Assembly: GCF_000803065.1 (NCBI RefSeq)
Contig: NZ_JSXI01000021.1
Span: forward strand, 39,715 to 103,714
Length of the DNA: 64,000 nt
Direction: 5' to 3'
Source: Sphingomonas sp. ERG5
GTDB lineage: Bacteria > Pseudomonadota > Alphaproteobacteria > Sphingomonadales > Sphingomonadaceae
The notes under the pieces are model-generated. The model ran no database searches. It was not told the origin of the DNA and saw nothing but the letters and a program-made list of their open reading frames with translations. Position numbers and translations under genes: made by a program. Numbering within the stretch: position 1 is the first letter of the stretch; every line of letters begins with the position of its first letter. Positions 8,737-19,300 of the stretch are shown here, piece by piece.

Positions 8737-11700
8737 CCGTTGCGGGCAAGGCGGGCGGGCGATCCTTCCCACGAAGTGCCTGGCGGCAAGGTTTCACCCT
8801 TCATCACGACCGACAGGTCTCCGATCTGTGCATCCTCGCCGATCTCGGCATCATACAACACAATGGCATAGGAGCCGATCGTGGCGCGATCGCGCACGGT
8901 GACGCCGCTGACCTTCATCACCCGATCCTCGAACAAATGAGTCTGGAGACCGGCGAAATCGTTGAGCGCAACATCGTCGCCGATATCAACCAGATCCTGT
9001 TCGGTCACGTCGGTGGTGTCAAAATAGCAGCGCTTGCCTATCCGGCAGCCCAGTAGCCGCAAATAGGCGGGCAACCACGGCGTGCCGCGTAGCGGTTCGA
9101 GCAGATTGGGTACCGCAAGATTCTCATAGGTCGCCGTCACCAGTTCGGTGCGCCATACAAAGGTGCTCCACAATGGCTGCGTCGTTGCTTGGTATCGCCC
9201 CATTACCAGCCATTTCAACGCCACGACGAACAGTCCGCAGGCGAGCGCGAACCCGATATACAGGAACGGAAACGCGACGAGGATGATGAAGCCGCCATCG
9301 CGCAAATCGTCCAGTTCCCCGACGATCGACAGCAGCACGCTGAACAACGCGACAAAGACGGTCAGTGACAGGGTCACGCGGATAGCCTCGATCGCCAGCC
9401 GGGTTGCAACCAGGCGCGGGCCCGGATTGAACCTTGCCCCTTCGTCGAACAGCCCGACGGTTTGCCGTACCGGCAGCGAAATCGGCGGCGAACCGAACCA
9501 TGTGCCATCCGGGCGCTCCGCCGCACCATCCGCCGGCGGAGTCGATAGCACTCCGATCAGCACGCCATCGCCAATTGCCGCGCCAGTCGGCAACAGCGCC
9601 GAATTGCCGATAAAGCTTCGCCGGCCGATCCGGGTATGCGCCAGCCGGATTGCGCCCGGTTCGACCCGCGCCGCGCCGAACAGCACCGCGTCGGCGATAA
9701 AGCTCTCCGGCCCAATATCGACCAGATCGGGTACGATCGCCGCCGCTGTCGAAATCTCCGCGCGTCGTCCGACCTTTACGCCCAATGCCCGGTACCAGGG
9801 GATGACATATAGCGTCGCGTAGATTGGATGAAGCAAGCGCAAGGCAAGATCGTTGATCTGCTGCACGAACCAGAAGCGCACGTAGAACCAGCTGTCCATG
9901 GGATAACGGCCCGGCTTGACCCGCCCAAGGAACAGCCGCTTGGCCGCGACCGTCAACAGGCACATCAGGATGATGTAGGTGGTGGCAAGCAATGGGGAGA
10001 TCAGCAGATAGGTATAGCTTTCGCTGCGCCAGTCGATCTCGATCATCGCGATCAGACCCGGCGCGATCGGCAGGATCGCGATGAGCGGCAAGACCGACGC
10101 AGCAAGCGTCAGTGCAATGTTGACCAGCACGCGGCGGGGGCCCGAAACCGCGTCACGCGGCGCAACCTGATAAAGGCCGTCCATCTTTCGCGCCGGCGAG
10201 CCGCTCCATCGCTCACCGGGTGAGATGGCCTCGCCTGCGGGCAGGGAAGACAGATCCTCCAGCGCGGCGTCCGCACCGATCACTGCATTGCGGCCGACCA
10301 CCGCCATCGAACCGACGAACGCGTTCGCGCCGATATCCGCCCGCCCGAGGCGCAGAAGGCCCCGCTCGACCGAACTGGTTGCCAGCATTGCGTAATCACT
10401 GACGATCGCGCCATCGCCGATCGTCACCAGATCCGCGGTATCGATATTGCCGCGTCCGATAAAACTATCCTTGCCGATCCGCGCGCCGAGCAGGCGGTAA
10501 TAGGCGCGGATCATCGGTGTTCCCGCCAGATAGGGCGTTGCGATGACCTCCGAAAAGCGTCGCACAAACCACCAGCGGAAATAATAACTGCCCCACAAGG
10601 GATAGTCGCCCGCCCGGAAGCGCCCGATGACCAGCCACTTGACCAGCACCGAAGCGAGCATCGCCAGCGGCGGGATGAACACGAAGGCAAAGCCGCTCAG
10701 CAACAGGGCCGTCACGCGATCGACCTGATCGGCCATTCGCGTATAAGCCACATAGGGGAAGAACCATTGCAGCCCGGCGATGGTGAAGATGGGGATCAAC
10801 GCGATCGTCTGCGCCACGGCGCAGGTCCAGCGCTTCCATCCGGCAATCCGGTGGAACGGCAGGTCGTCCGCTGGCGCGGCCGGCGCGGTATCGCCGAGCA
10901 GCGCCGCCAGCCCGCGGATCGTCGGTGCGGCATACAGGTCCTGGATCGACACGCCGGCCAGTCCCGGCGTCTTGCGGATCGCGGAGACGAGGCGTGCCGC
11001 CTTGAGTGAGTGGCCACCAAGATCCTCGAACAGGTCGTCGAGCACCGACACGGTCTGGGGAGAGAACGCCTCGGTCCAGATGGCGTGAAGCTGCACCTCC
11101 AGCGGTGTCGTCGGCGCGACCTTTTCCCCTTCGGTATCGGGAACGATGCTGGGTCGGCGGAGTGCTTTGCGATCGACTTTCCCCGATGCCGGCAATGTGG
11201 GCAGGGTCGGCAGAACCTCGTATCCGGCGGGGCGCATATAATTGGGGAGGCGTTCACGCACGCGCGCCTTGGCTGCAGGCAAGTCGATCGTCGCGCCTGC
11301 TCGCGCGACCAGGAACGCCGCCAGGAATTCCGCCCCGTCATCGTCACGGAAGAGGTGCACCACGGCCTGGGCCACCGCCGGATCATCCGCGACCACCGCC
11401 TCGATCTCGCCGAGTTCGACGCGGAAGCCGCGAATTTTCACTTGCGTGTCGATGCGGCCGATGAAATCGATGTCGCCGACGGCATCGAGCCGGACGAGGT
11501 CACCTGACCGATAGACCAGCACCGGTGCACCATCCGGGCCATCGAACGGCGTGGATACGAATTTCTCCGCGGTCAGGTCGGGCCGGCCGACATAACCCGC
11601 GCCGACACCCGGACCACCGATGATGAGTTCGCCTTCGGCTCCCGCCGGGACCGGCCACAAGGCCTCGTCGACGATCCAGGCTGTGTAACCGGGCAGCGGC

Positions 11701-12773
11701 CGCCCGATCGTCACACGCCGGCCGCGCTGCACCTCGGTCCATGTCGCGGTCACCGACGTCTCGGTCGGACCATAAGTGTTGAGCATGCGCAAACCCGGTC
11801 GGGCCCAGCGCTCGACCAGCTCGGGCGGACATGCCTCGCCGCCCAGATTGAGCAGGCGCAAGTCCGGCATATCCTGTTCGACCAGGGCGAGCAGCGACGG
11901 CACGGCATGCCAGATCGTCACGCCCGCTTCCGCCAATATGGCGGCCATGTCGGGACCTGCCTTGGCCAGCGCTTCATTCGCCACCAGCAGTTCGGCGCCG
12001 ACGAAGAACGCGCTCCACATCGTCTCGACGGACATGTCGAACGCAAGGCTGAACCCGCCGAACACCTTGTCGTCGGGCATCAATGCCAGGATCGCGCTTT
12101 CCGAGCGGACTAGATGGCAGGCATTGCGATGCGTGATCATCACGCCCTTGGGTCGCCCCGTCGTGCCCGATGTGTAGATGATATAGGCAAGGTCTTCAGA
12201 CTGAGCACCCGTTTCGGCTCGGCTGATCGGCTTGGCATCCTGCGACGCCAAGTCCCCCAGCATCGTATCGACCGCGAGCACCGGCGCGGTCATCGCGGCG
12301 GCCCGCTCGCTTTCCGTCACGATCAACGCGGCACTGCTATCCCCCGCGATGTAATCGATCCGATCCTGCGGATAGCTCCAGTCCACCGGTACATAGCAAG
12401 CCCCGACCCAGAGCGTGCCGAGGATCGCCATATATTGGTCCAGCCCGCGCGGCAGACAGATGACGACGCGATCGCCCCGCGCGATACCCATTGTGCGCAA
12501 CTGCTGCGCGAAACGCAGCGCGCGATAGCGCAGTTCGTCATAGGTCAGTGTCGATCTGCGGCTGTTCTCCGGATCGAAACCCAACAAGCGCAGGGCATCC
12601 CGCGAGGCGCGATCGCGACAGGTCGCGTCGAAGATCTCGTGCAGAAGCTCATCACGCGCATAGGGTTCATCTTCGCGAAGCGCGGGTGCCGGGGCGATCG
12701 GCGCGAACAGCGTCGGCATTGCCGTCTCGCGGTTTCGCAATGATTCGCCGTCCAGGATGGTCTGGGTCGACAT
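8733..12773 (-). CDS. Pls/PosA-type membrane non-ribosomal peptide synthetase
   Basis: A 1346-residue single-module synthetase. Residues about 30-540 are an adenylation domain with IIYTSGTTGRPKGVM, NTYGPTETS, YRSGDLV, IKIRGFRVELGEIE-like and LPASGKVDRKAL motifs. A carrier domain follows (FEDLGGHSLKAARL, phosphopantetheine Ser589). There is no classical condensation HHxxxDG or thioesterase domain. Instead, about 700 residues carry three copies of a unit with two membrane helices, a conserved linker (KWLVIGRFRAGDYPLWG, KRLFLGRVKPGRYPMDS, KWLVMGRYQATTQPLWS) and a hexapeptide left-handed beta-helix. This is the layout of epsilon-poly-L-lysine synthetase and TIGR02353-type enzymes. The ATG has an AGGAG site. 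The A4 segment FDMSVETMW keeps the Asp that binds an alpha-amino group; the monomer is unknown. Operon with its PPTase. Confidence 0.93.
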   Translation of the reverse strand: MSTQTILDGESLRNRETAMPTLFAPIAPAPALREDEPYARDELLHEIFDATCRDRASRDALRLLGFDPENSRRSTLTYDELRYRALRFAQQLRTMGIARGDRVVICLPRGLDQYMAILGTLWVGACYVPVDWSYPQDRIDYIAGDSSAALIVTESERAAAMTAPVLAVDTMLGDLASQDAKPISRAETGAQSEDLAYIIYTSGTTGRPKGVMITHRNACHLVRSESAILALMPDDKVFGGFSLAFDMSVETMWSAFFVGAELLVANEALAKAGPDMAAILAEAGVTIWHAVPSLLALVEQDMPDLRLLNLGGEACPPELVERWARPGLRMLNTYGPTETSVTATWTEVQRGRRVTIGRPLPGYTAWIVDEALWPVPAGAEGELIIGGPGVGAGYVGRPDLTAEKFVSTPFDGPDGAPVLVYRSGDLVRLDAVGDIDFIGRIDTQVKIRGFRVELGEIEAVVADDPAVAQAVVHLFRDDDGAEFLAAFLVARAGATIDLPAAKARVRERLPNYMRPAGYEVLPTLPTLPASGKVDRKALRRPSIVPDTEGEKVAPTTPLEVQLHAIWTEAFSPQTVSVLDDLFEDLGGHSLKAARLVSAIRKTPGLAGVSIQDLYAAPTIRGLAALLGDTAPAAPADDLPFHRIAGWKRWTCAVAQTIALIPIFTIAGLQWFFPYVAYTRMADQVDRVTALLLSGFAFVFIPPLAMLASVLVKWLVIGRFRAGDYPLWGSYYFRWWFVRRFSEVIATPYLAGTPMIRAYYRLLGARIGKDSFIGRGNIDTADLVTIGDGAIVSDYAMLATSSVERGLLRLGRADIGANAFVGSMAVVGRNAVIGADAALEDLSSLPAGEAISPGERWSGSPARKMDGLYQVAPRDAVSGPRRVLVNIALTLAASVLPLIAILPIAPGLIAMIEIDWRSESYTYLLISPLLATTYIILMCLLTVAAKRLFLGRVKPGRYPMDSWFYVRFWFVQQINDLALRLLHPIYATLYVIPWYRALGVKVGRRAEISTAAAIVPDLVDIGPESFIADAVLFGAARVEPGAIRLAHTRIGRRSFIGNSALLPTGAAIGDGVLIGVLSTPPADGAAERPDGTWFGSPPISLPVRQTVGLFDEGARFNPGPRLVATRLAIEAIRVTLSLTVFVALFSVLLSIVGELDDLRDGGFIILVAFPFLYIGFALACGLFVVALKWLVMGRYQATTQPLWSTFVWRTELVTATYENLAVPNLLEPLRGTPWLPAYLRLLGCRIGKRCYFDTTDVTEQDLVDIGDDVALNDFAGLQTHLFEDRVMKVSGVTVRDRATIGSYAIVLYDAEIGEDAQIGDLSVVMKGETLPPGTSWEGSPARLARNG

Positions 12774-12972
12774 GACGTAATACGCTCCTGGTACTCACTT
12801 GAACATATGCGGTCCGAGCCGTGCCTGCCGCGCCCGGCCTCGTTCCGATATTTACGGCGGGATGCGGGACTGACCGATATCCGTCAACCTGCACGATGCT
12901 CGCGGCGTATCAACGTTCGATTGACCGCGCAGTGCGGCGGTTGGCTAAACTGGCCGGTGCCGTCCTGCTGGA

Positions 12973-14322
12973 TCAAACTCTAGCCGCAGTTTCCGGAGGA
13001 TCGGTGCCGGCGGTCAGGACGAGCGTGACCTGCAAACCATGGCCGCCGGGGCCCGGCGCGATCGAAAGGAAGCCGCCATGCGCCCTTGCGATGCGGTCGA
13101 CGATCGACAAACCGATGCCGGAACCTTCCGACCTGGTGTTGTCCGCCCGCCAGAAACGGTCCTTCAGGCGCGCCATCTGATTTGCCGCGATCCTGTCTCC
13201 ATTATCGCTCACCGAAAGCAGTGCTCCGGGGCGGACCTGCACAACGATTTCCGTTCCCTGCGGTGTATGGTGTGTCGCGTTGTCGATCAGATTTTCCAGG
13301 GCAAGCACGATCTGCGCAGCATACCCGTAGACCATCGTCCCAGCGTCCGGTGCTTCAAGTGCGATTGAGCGTCCACCGGCGATAATCGTCGGTGCTCGGT
13401 TGGATACGACGGATTCCGCCAACAGGCGTAGGTCGATCGTCGAGCCGACATCCTCGATCCGCTGTTCGAGATCGGCAAGCGCAAGAAGCTGTGCGACGAC
13501 GCGTGCGGCGCGATCGATCGCCTCAAGCAGCGCACTGCGCGCCTCGGCATCCCGGACCGCATCGGCGCGCAGCCGGATAACGGCAAGTGGCGTGCGCAAT
13601 TCATGCGCGACATCGGCAGCGAAGGCGGCCTGGATGCGAAATCCTTCGGCAAGGCGGTTCAGCGCACGATTTGTCGCCATGGCGAGCGGCTCCACTTCGG
13701 ATGGCAACAGGCCAGTGGGGATGCGTACGTCGATCGTGCGTGGGCCAATTCCTTCGGCGATCCCCGAAACCGTTGTCATCCGCCGCGTCAGCCGCCGCAT
13801 CAGCAATACTCCGATCAGTGGCACCAGCGCGGCGATCGGCAGGCTGATCAACGCGAAGCGCTTCAGAAAGGCCGTGACAATATCGTCGGTCACCGCGTCC
13901 GGGGCGGTATTGTCCTGCGAGACGACGACCCATCCATTGGCGGTCGGAAAGCTGACACCGACCACGACGCCGCGCCGAAAGGCACGCGCAACCTGATCCA
14001 TCGGCGCCGCGGCGATCATCGCCGGGCGCGATGGCCCACGCACGACCCGGGCCATGCGGCGGCGATCGATGACGGCGACCGCGATGCCGCTCGCCAGCAT
14101 GTCTTCGTCCGCTTGTATTCTGCGATCACCCATATTGCCCGTGTCGAGCGACCGGGCGATGCGTTGGGCCTGCTGCAGCAGCAGATTGTGCTGATAATGG
14201 TCTGCGGTGCCGTGGAGCAGCGCCGATGCGCCCAGCGTCAATGCGATCGCCGCAATCAGCGCTGTCGCGACATGCAGTGCGATGAATTGACCGAGCAGCG
14301 ACCGCGGCACCGCGATTTTCAT
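12973..14322 (-). CDS. sensor histidine kinase
   Basis: Two-component sensor of 449 residues. Two membrane helices (about 12-35 and 152-175) flank a periplasmic domain of roughly 115 residues, followed by a HAMP-like linker, the dimerisation/phosphorylation helix with AHELRTPLA (His240), the N box ENLIDNATHHTP, and the ATP-lid motifs DNGDRI and GSGIGLSIV. It resembles the QseC/PmrB/TctE group. The start ATG overlaps the response-regulator stop (ATGA). Because the pair is divergent from an RND metal-efflux operon, a metal-sensing role is likely, though the sensor domain shows no obvious His/Cys cluster. Confidence 0.94.
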   Translation of the reverse strand: MKIAVPRSLLGQFIALHVATALIAAIALTLGASALLHGTADHYQHNLLLQQAQRIARSLDTGNMGDRRIQADEDMLASGIAVAVIDRRRMARVVRGPSRPAMIAAAPMDQVARAFRRGVVVGVSFPTANGWVVVSQDNTAPDAVTDDIVTAFLKRFALISLPIAALVPLIGVLLMRRLTRRMTTVSGIAEGIGPRTIDVRIPTGLLPSEVEPLAMATNRALNRLAEGFRIQAAFAADVAHELRTPLAVIRLRADAVRDAEARSALLEAIDRAARVVAQLLALADLEQRIEDVGSTIDLRLLAESVVSNRAPTIIAGGRSIALEAPDAGTMVYGYAAQIVLALENLIDNATHHTPQGTEIVVQVRPGALLSVSDNGDRIAANQMARLKDRFWRADNTRSEGSGIGLSIVDRIARAHGGFLSIAPGPGGHGLQVTLVLTAGTDPPETAARV

Positions 14323-14993
14323 GGTGTTGGGACAATCATATAGCCAACTCCACGCACCGTTTCGATCCGCGCACCGGTATCGGCATCTTCCAACCGTTTG
14401 CGCAGACGATGAACGTAAACCTCCACGGCATTGGAACCGAGATCGCCGCTCAGGCCAAACAGATGATCCTCGACGATGCGTTTTGGCACGACATTGCCGC
14501 TGCGGCGCAGCAGCAGTTCGAGCAATTCGGTTTCGCGCGCGGACAAGGCAAGCATGGTCGTTGCGACGTACGCCGTGCGCGTCTCGACAGCGAAGTGCAG
14601 CCGGCCACAGCTCAGCGAGCGGCCGAGATATCCACCCTGACGCCGCAGGATCGCGAGCAGCCTGGCGTGCAGTTCGTCGATGTCGAACGGTTTGACCAGA
14701 TAATCATCCGCGCCTTCGTGCAGACCCTTGATCCGCGCATCGACCGTGCCGCGCGCCGTCAGCACCAGCACCGGACGGGTGTCGCCCCGCGCGCGGAGAC
14801 GTTGCAACAGGCTCAATCCGTCTTCGTCGGGCAGGCCGAGATCGAGCAGGATCGCAGCGTAATCGAGCCCCTTGAGATAAGCATCAGCTTCTGCAGCATC
14901 ATGCGCGATGTCGAGCGCCAAGCCGCGCTGCAGCAAGCCCGCTGCCAGCGCCTCCGACAGGTCGCGATCATCCTCGATGAGCAGAACGCGCAA
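14319..14993 (-). CDS. OmpR-family response regulator
   Basis: DNA-binding regulator of 224 residues. The receiver domain has the acidic pair in LLIEDDRD, the phospho-acceptor Asp51 in LLDLGLPDEDG, LTARG and VKPFD. The winged helix ends in NAVEVYVHRLRKRLE and IETVRGVGYM. The start is taken as TTG at 14993, because GGGAGGAA lies 5 nt upstream and the protein then begins exactly at the first beta-strand (RVLLIEDD); the longer frame runs back into the divergent adaptor gene. It is expected to control the divergent RND operon and itself. Confidence 0.94.
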   Translation of the reverse strand: MRVLLIEDDRDLSEALAAGLLQRGLALDIAHDAAEADAYLKGLDYAAILLDLGLPDEDGLSLLQRLRARGDTRPVLVLTARGTVDARIKGLHEGADDYLVKPFDIDELHARLLAILRRQGGYLGRSLSCGRLHFAVETRTAYVATTMLALSARETELLELLLRRSGNVVPKRIVEDHLFGLSGDLGSNAVEVYVHRLRKRLEDADTGARIETVRGVGYMIVPTP

Positions 14994-15017
14994 AATTCCT
15001 CCCGCAGTGCAGCATCC

Positions 15018-15034
15018 GTAAGCCGCCTGTAAGG
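15018..15034. promoter_or_regulatory. candidate response-regulator operator (direct repeat)
   Basis: Two GTAAG half-sites (15018-15022 and 15029-15033), 11 bp apart and so on the same face of the helix, lie in the 85-nt gap between the divergent regulator and efflux genes. OmpR/PmrA/QseB-type regulators commonly bind such tandem half-sites. Position and spacing make this the best candidate operator for the adjacent regulator. Confidence 0.45.
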
Positions 15035-15078
15035 CAGCGATCCTATCAGCTCCAGTCGAATCCCGACAGAGAGCACCG

Positions 15079-16341
15079 ATGCACGCTTCGCCCGTTATCG
15101 AACTCCTCCCCTCTGGGCCGCGACTGTCCCGGCGTGCGCAACTGCGCTGGCTTGCGATCACGGCCGGGCTGGTGCTCGCATTGGTCGTGCTTGTTGCGCT
15201 GATCGGCTCGTGGCTGCATCGGGAACCGCCGCCGCCTGCGACGATCCCGCCCGGCATGTTCCGCCCGACCCCCGATCAGTTCGCGACGCTGACGACGATA
15301 CGCGTGGGCTATGAAGCGTCCGATGCGCGTACCTTGGCCAGCGGAGCGATCACGGTCGACGGTGATCGCAGTACACCCGTGCTCATGCCTTATTCGGGCC
15401 AGGTCGTGCGCGTGCTGGCCGATGCCGGACAGCGCGTAGCGCAGGGGCAACCGCTGTTGCTGGTCAAGACGAACGATTTCGTCGATGCGCGCAGTGGCCT
15501 GTTCGCAGCCCGCGCCGCGCAGCAGAATAGCCAGGCGCAGCTCGCCGCCGCCCAACGTAACGCCGAACGTCAGCGTCAGATCTACGAAACGGCCGGCGGC
15601 GCGTTGAAAGATTATCAGCAGGCGACGAATGACCTCATCGCCGCGCAAGCGGCCGCACGCACGACAGCGGCCGCGCTCGGCGCGGCGCGCGACAAGCTGG
15701 CGATTCTTGGCAAGAGCCCAGGCGAGATCGGGCGGCTGGAACATGTCGGCGAAGTCGCCGGCATCCACGACCGAACGACGCTGCACGCGCCGATCGGCGG
15801 CCTGATCGCCTCGCGCGATGTGTCCGCGGGGCAATATGTCACACAGGGTGGTGACAAACCGGTGATGACCATCACCGATCCGTCGCGCGTCTGGCTGATC
15901 GCGCAGGTGGCCGAGGGAGATGCGAGCGCGGTCCAGCGCGGCGACACGGTAACGGTAACCACGCCGGCTCTGCCGGGGCGCAGCTTCCACGCGACGATCG
16001 ATCTGGTCGGCGCCGCGCTCGATCCACAGACTCATCGCCTGCCGGTGCGCGCTACGATCGCCAATCCCGATGGCGCATTGAAGCCACAGATGTTCGCGAG
16101 CTTTTCGATCCGGCGACCACAGGCTGGGCAGGCGTTGCGCGTGCCAGCGGCGGCGGTGATCCATGAAGGCGATGAAGCGAGAGTATGGATCGTGCGCGGC
16201 GACGGACTGCTTGCGGCGCGCAGCGTAAAGGCCGGCGACGAGCAGGATGGCAAGGTGGCGATCCTTGCCGGGTTGAAACCGGGCGAGCGGATCGTCACGG
16301 CCGGCGCGCTGTTCGTCAATGAGGCCGGCCTCGGCCAATGA
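15079..16341 (+). CDS. RND efflux periplasmic adaptor (CzcB/CusB-like)
   Basis: Membrane-fusion protein of 420 residues. It has one N-terminal membrane helix (about 23-45), then a lipoyl half-motif (YSGQVVRVLADAGQRVAQGQ), an alpha-helical hairpin rich in Ala/Gln with TNDFVDARSGLFAARAAQ, the second lipoyl half (LHAPIGGLIASRDVSAGQYV), a beta-barrel and a membrane-proximal domain ending in LKPGERIVTAGALFVNEA. It links the inner-membrane pump to the outer-membrane channel. Its stop overlaps the pump start by 4 nt. It lacks the His- or Met-rich tails of some metal adaptors. Confidence 0.94.
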   Translation: MHASPVIELLPSGPRLSRRAQLRWLAITAGLVLALVVLVALIGSWLHREPPPPATIPPGMFRPTPDQFATLTTIRVGYEASDARTLASGAITVDGDRSTPVLMPYSGQVVRVLADAGQRVAQGQPLLLVKTNDFVDARSGLFAARAAQQNSQAQLAAAQRNAERQRQIYETAGGALKDYQQATNDLIAAQAAARTTAAALGAARDKLAILGKSPGEIGRLEHVGEVAGIHDRTTLHAPIGGLIASRDVSAGQYVTQGGDKPVMTITDPSRVWLIAQVAEGDASAVQRGDTVTVTTPALPGRSFHATIDLVGAALDPQTHRLPVRATIANPDGALKPQMFASFSIRRPQAGQALRVPAAAVIHEGDEARVWIVRGDGLLAARSVKAGDEQDGKVAILAGLKPGERIVTAGALFVNEAGLGQ

Positions 16342-19300
16342 ACCGGATCGTCGAATTCGCGCTGCGGCAGCGTTTGCTGATTGTCGGCATTTTCGCTGCC
16401 ATGCTGGTCGCCGGTGGGGTGGGCTTCTGGAAGCTCAATATCGAGGCCTATCCCGATCCTGTCCCGCCGATGGTCGAGGTCATTACGCAGACACAAGGTC
16501 TGTCGGCCGAGGAGATGGAGCGCAATGTGACCATCCCGATCGAGGTGGGGATGGCGGGCATCCCGCATCTGACGGCGATCCGCGCGATCTCGCTATTCGG
16601 CCTATCCGATATCAAGCTCCAGTTCTCCTACGACCTGACCAACGACGAAGCCAAGCAGCAGGTGATCAATCGCCTGTCGCAATTGCCGCCGCTGGCGGAC
16701 GGCGCACAGCCGACGCTGTCGCCGACCAGCCCGGTGGGCGAGATCTTCCGTTACAAGCTGACCGCACCGGCGGGCTATTCGGTGATGGATCTGAAGACCT
16801 TGCAGGATTGGGTGCTGCAACGCCGCTTCAAGCGCATACCGGGGGTGATCGACGTCACCGGATGGGGTGGGCGGCTGCGCACCTATGACGTGATCATCGA
16901 CAATGACCGGCTCGCCGCACACAATGTGGCGGTCGGGCAAGTGCTGGCGGCGCTGGGCAAGAGCGACGGCAATGTCGGCGGGCAGACGATCAATTTCGGC
17001 AGCCAGGCGGCAATCGTACGCGGCGTCGGTTTGATCCAGTCAGTATCGGGCATCGAGAACGTCCTGGTCGGCAATGCCGGTGGCCAGCCGATCCTGCTGA
17101 AGGATGTCGCCCATGTGCGGATCGGCAATGCGCCGCGACTCGGCATCGCCGGTTACAACGACGAGGACGATATCGTGCAGGGTATTGTCCTGATGCAGCG
17201 TGGTGCGCAGTCGATCCCCACCATCCAGGCGGTGCAAAAGGAGGTGGCGGATATCAATGCCTCGAATATCCTGCCGCCCGGCGTCCATCTCGATCGGATC
17301 TACGATCGTTCCGACCTGATCCACCTGACGATCCACACCGTGCTGGAAAACCTGCTGACCGGGATCGCGCTGATCTTCATCCTGCAATGGGTGTTCCTGG
17401 GCAATCTGAGGAGCGCGGTAATCGTCGCGGCGACGATTCCATTCGCGCTGGCCTTCGCGATCCTGATCCTGGTGCTGCAGGGCGAGAGCGCAAACCTGCT
17501 GTCGGTCGGCGCGCTCGATTTCGGGCTGGTCGTCGATGCCAGCGTGATCATGATCGAGAACATCTTCCGCCACATGGTCGAGCGATCGGCGCATGTCGAA
17601 CGCGGTCATGGGCATTTTACCCTCGCCAGTCGCTTTTCCGCAGTGCTGGGCGCAAGCCTGGAGGTAAGCCGCGGCATCTTCTTCGCCGCGGCGATCATCA
17701 TCGCCAGCTTCCTGCCGCTGTTCACCTTGGCCGGGGTGGAGGGGCACATCTTCGGCCCGATGGCCAAAACCTATGCCTATGCCATCTCCGGTGGGCTGCT
17801 CGCGACCTTTACCGTGGCGCCCGTGCTGGCGACGATGCTGCTGCCCGATCGCCTTTCGGAGGTCGAAACATGGATCGTGGCACGCCTGCGCCGCCTGTAC
17901 GAGCCGGCCGCCGCTTTCGCGCTGGGCAACCGGGTGATCACACTCGGCGGCAGCGCGCTGCTGATGGTGCTGGCGATCGTCGGCATCCGCTCGCTCGGCA
18001 TCGAATTCCTCCCGCATCTCGAGGAAGGCAATATGTATATCCGCGCCAGCCTGCCGCCATCGATCAGCCTGGAGGCGGGCGAGCCGGTGGTGCACGGTGT
18101 GCGCCGGATGATCCTGCAATATCCGGAAGTCGAATCCATCCTGTCAGCGCATGGGCGCCCGGATGATGGCACCGACTCCACCGGCTTCTTCAACGCCGAA
18201 TTCTTCGTGCCGCTGAAACCGTTCGACACCTGGCCATCGGGAGTAACGAAGGAAACCCTGACCGCCGAACTCTCCAAGCGGCTGCAGGCACGGTATCCCG
18301 GTGTCGATTTCTCCTTCTCGCAATATATCGAGGACAATGTCGAGGAAGCGGCGTCGGGGGTGAAGGGCGCCAATTCGATCAAACTGTTCGGTCCCGATCT
18401 CGCCACGCTGGAAAAATATGCCGACGCGATCAAGGCGGAGATGGCCAAGGTGCGCGGGATCGAGGATCTCGGCGTCTTCCAGTCGCTCGGCCAACCTACC
18501 GTCAGAATCGACGCCGATCGCGCGCGCGCCTCGCGCTATGGCCTGACGCCTGACGACATCAACGCGACTGTCGCCGCGGCGATCGGTGGCAAGTCGAGTG
18601 CCGACCTTTACGAGAAGGGTACCGACCGGCATTTCCCGATCGTCGTACGGCTGCGTCCGGAGCAGCGCGATACGATCGACGCGATCCGCCGCATCACGGT
18701 CGGCGCGCCTGCCCCGGACGGTGTCGGCACGATCCAGGTCCCGCTGTCAGCGGTCGCCGACGTCCGTCTGACCTCCGGGGCATCGTTCATCTACCGCGAA
18801 CACCAGGAACGCTATATTCCAATCAAATTCTCGGTTCGCGGTCGCGATCTCGGCGGTGCGGTGGACGAGGCGCGTGCACGGATCACGCGCAACATCCACC
18901 TGCCGCCGGGCTATCACCTCGAATGGGCGGGAGAACTCGACAACCTCAACAATGCCGTTGCACGGCTTGAAGTGGTCGTGCCGATCAGCCTGTTACTGAT
19001 CCTGCTGCTGCTCTATGCCAATTTCGGATCGATCCGGGATAGCCTGCTGGCCTTTTCGGCCATTCCGATGGCGATCGTCGGTGGCGTGCTGGCGCTCGCA
19101 TTGACCGGCACAGCGTTCAGCATCTCGTCCGCGATCGGCTTCGTCGCCTTGTTCGGTATCGCGGTGATGGACGGCATCCTCGTCGTGACCACCTACAACC
19201 AGGCAATCGACGAAAGCGCGACACGGCAGGGCGCCCTTGCCGTCACCGTGCGGCACAGCCTGCGTCCCGTGGTGATGACCTGCCTGGTCGCGGCGATCGG

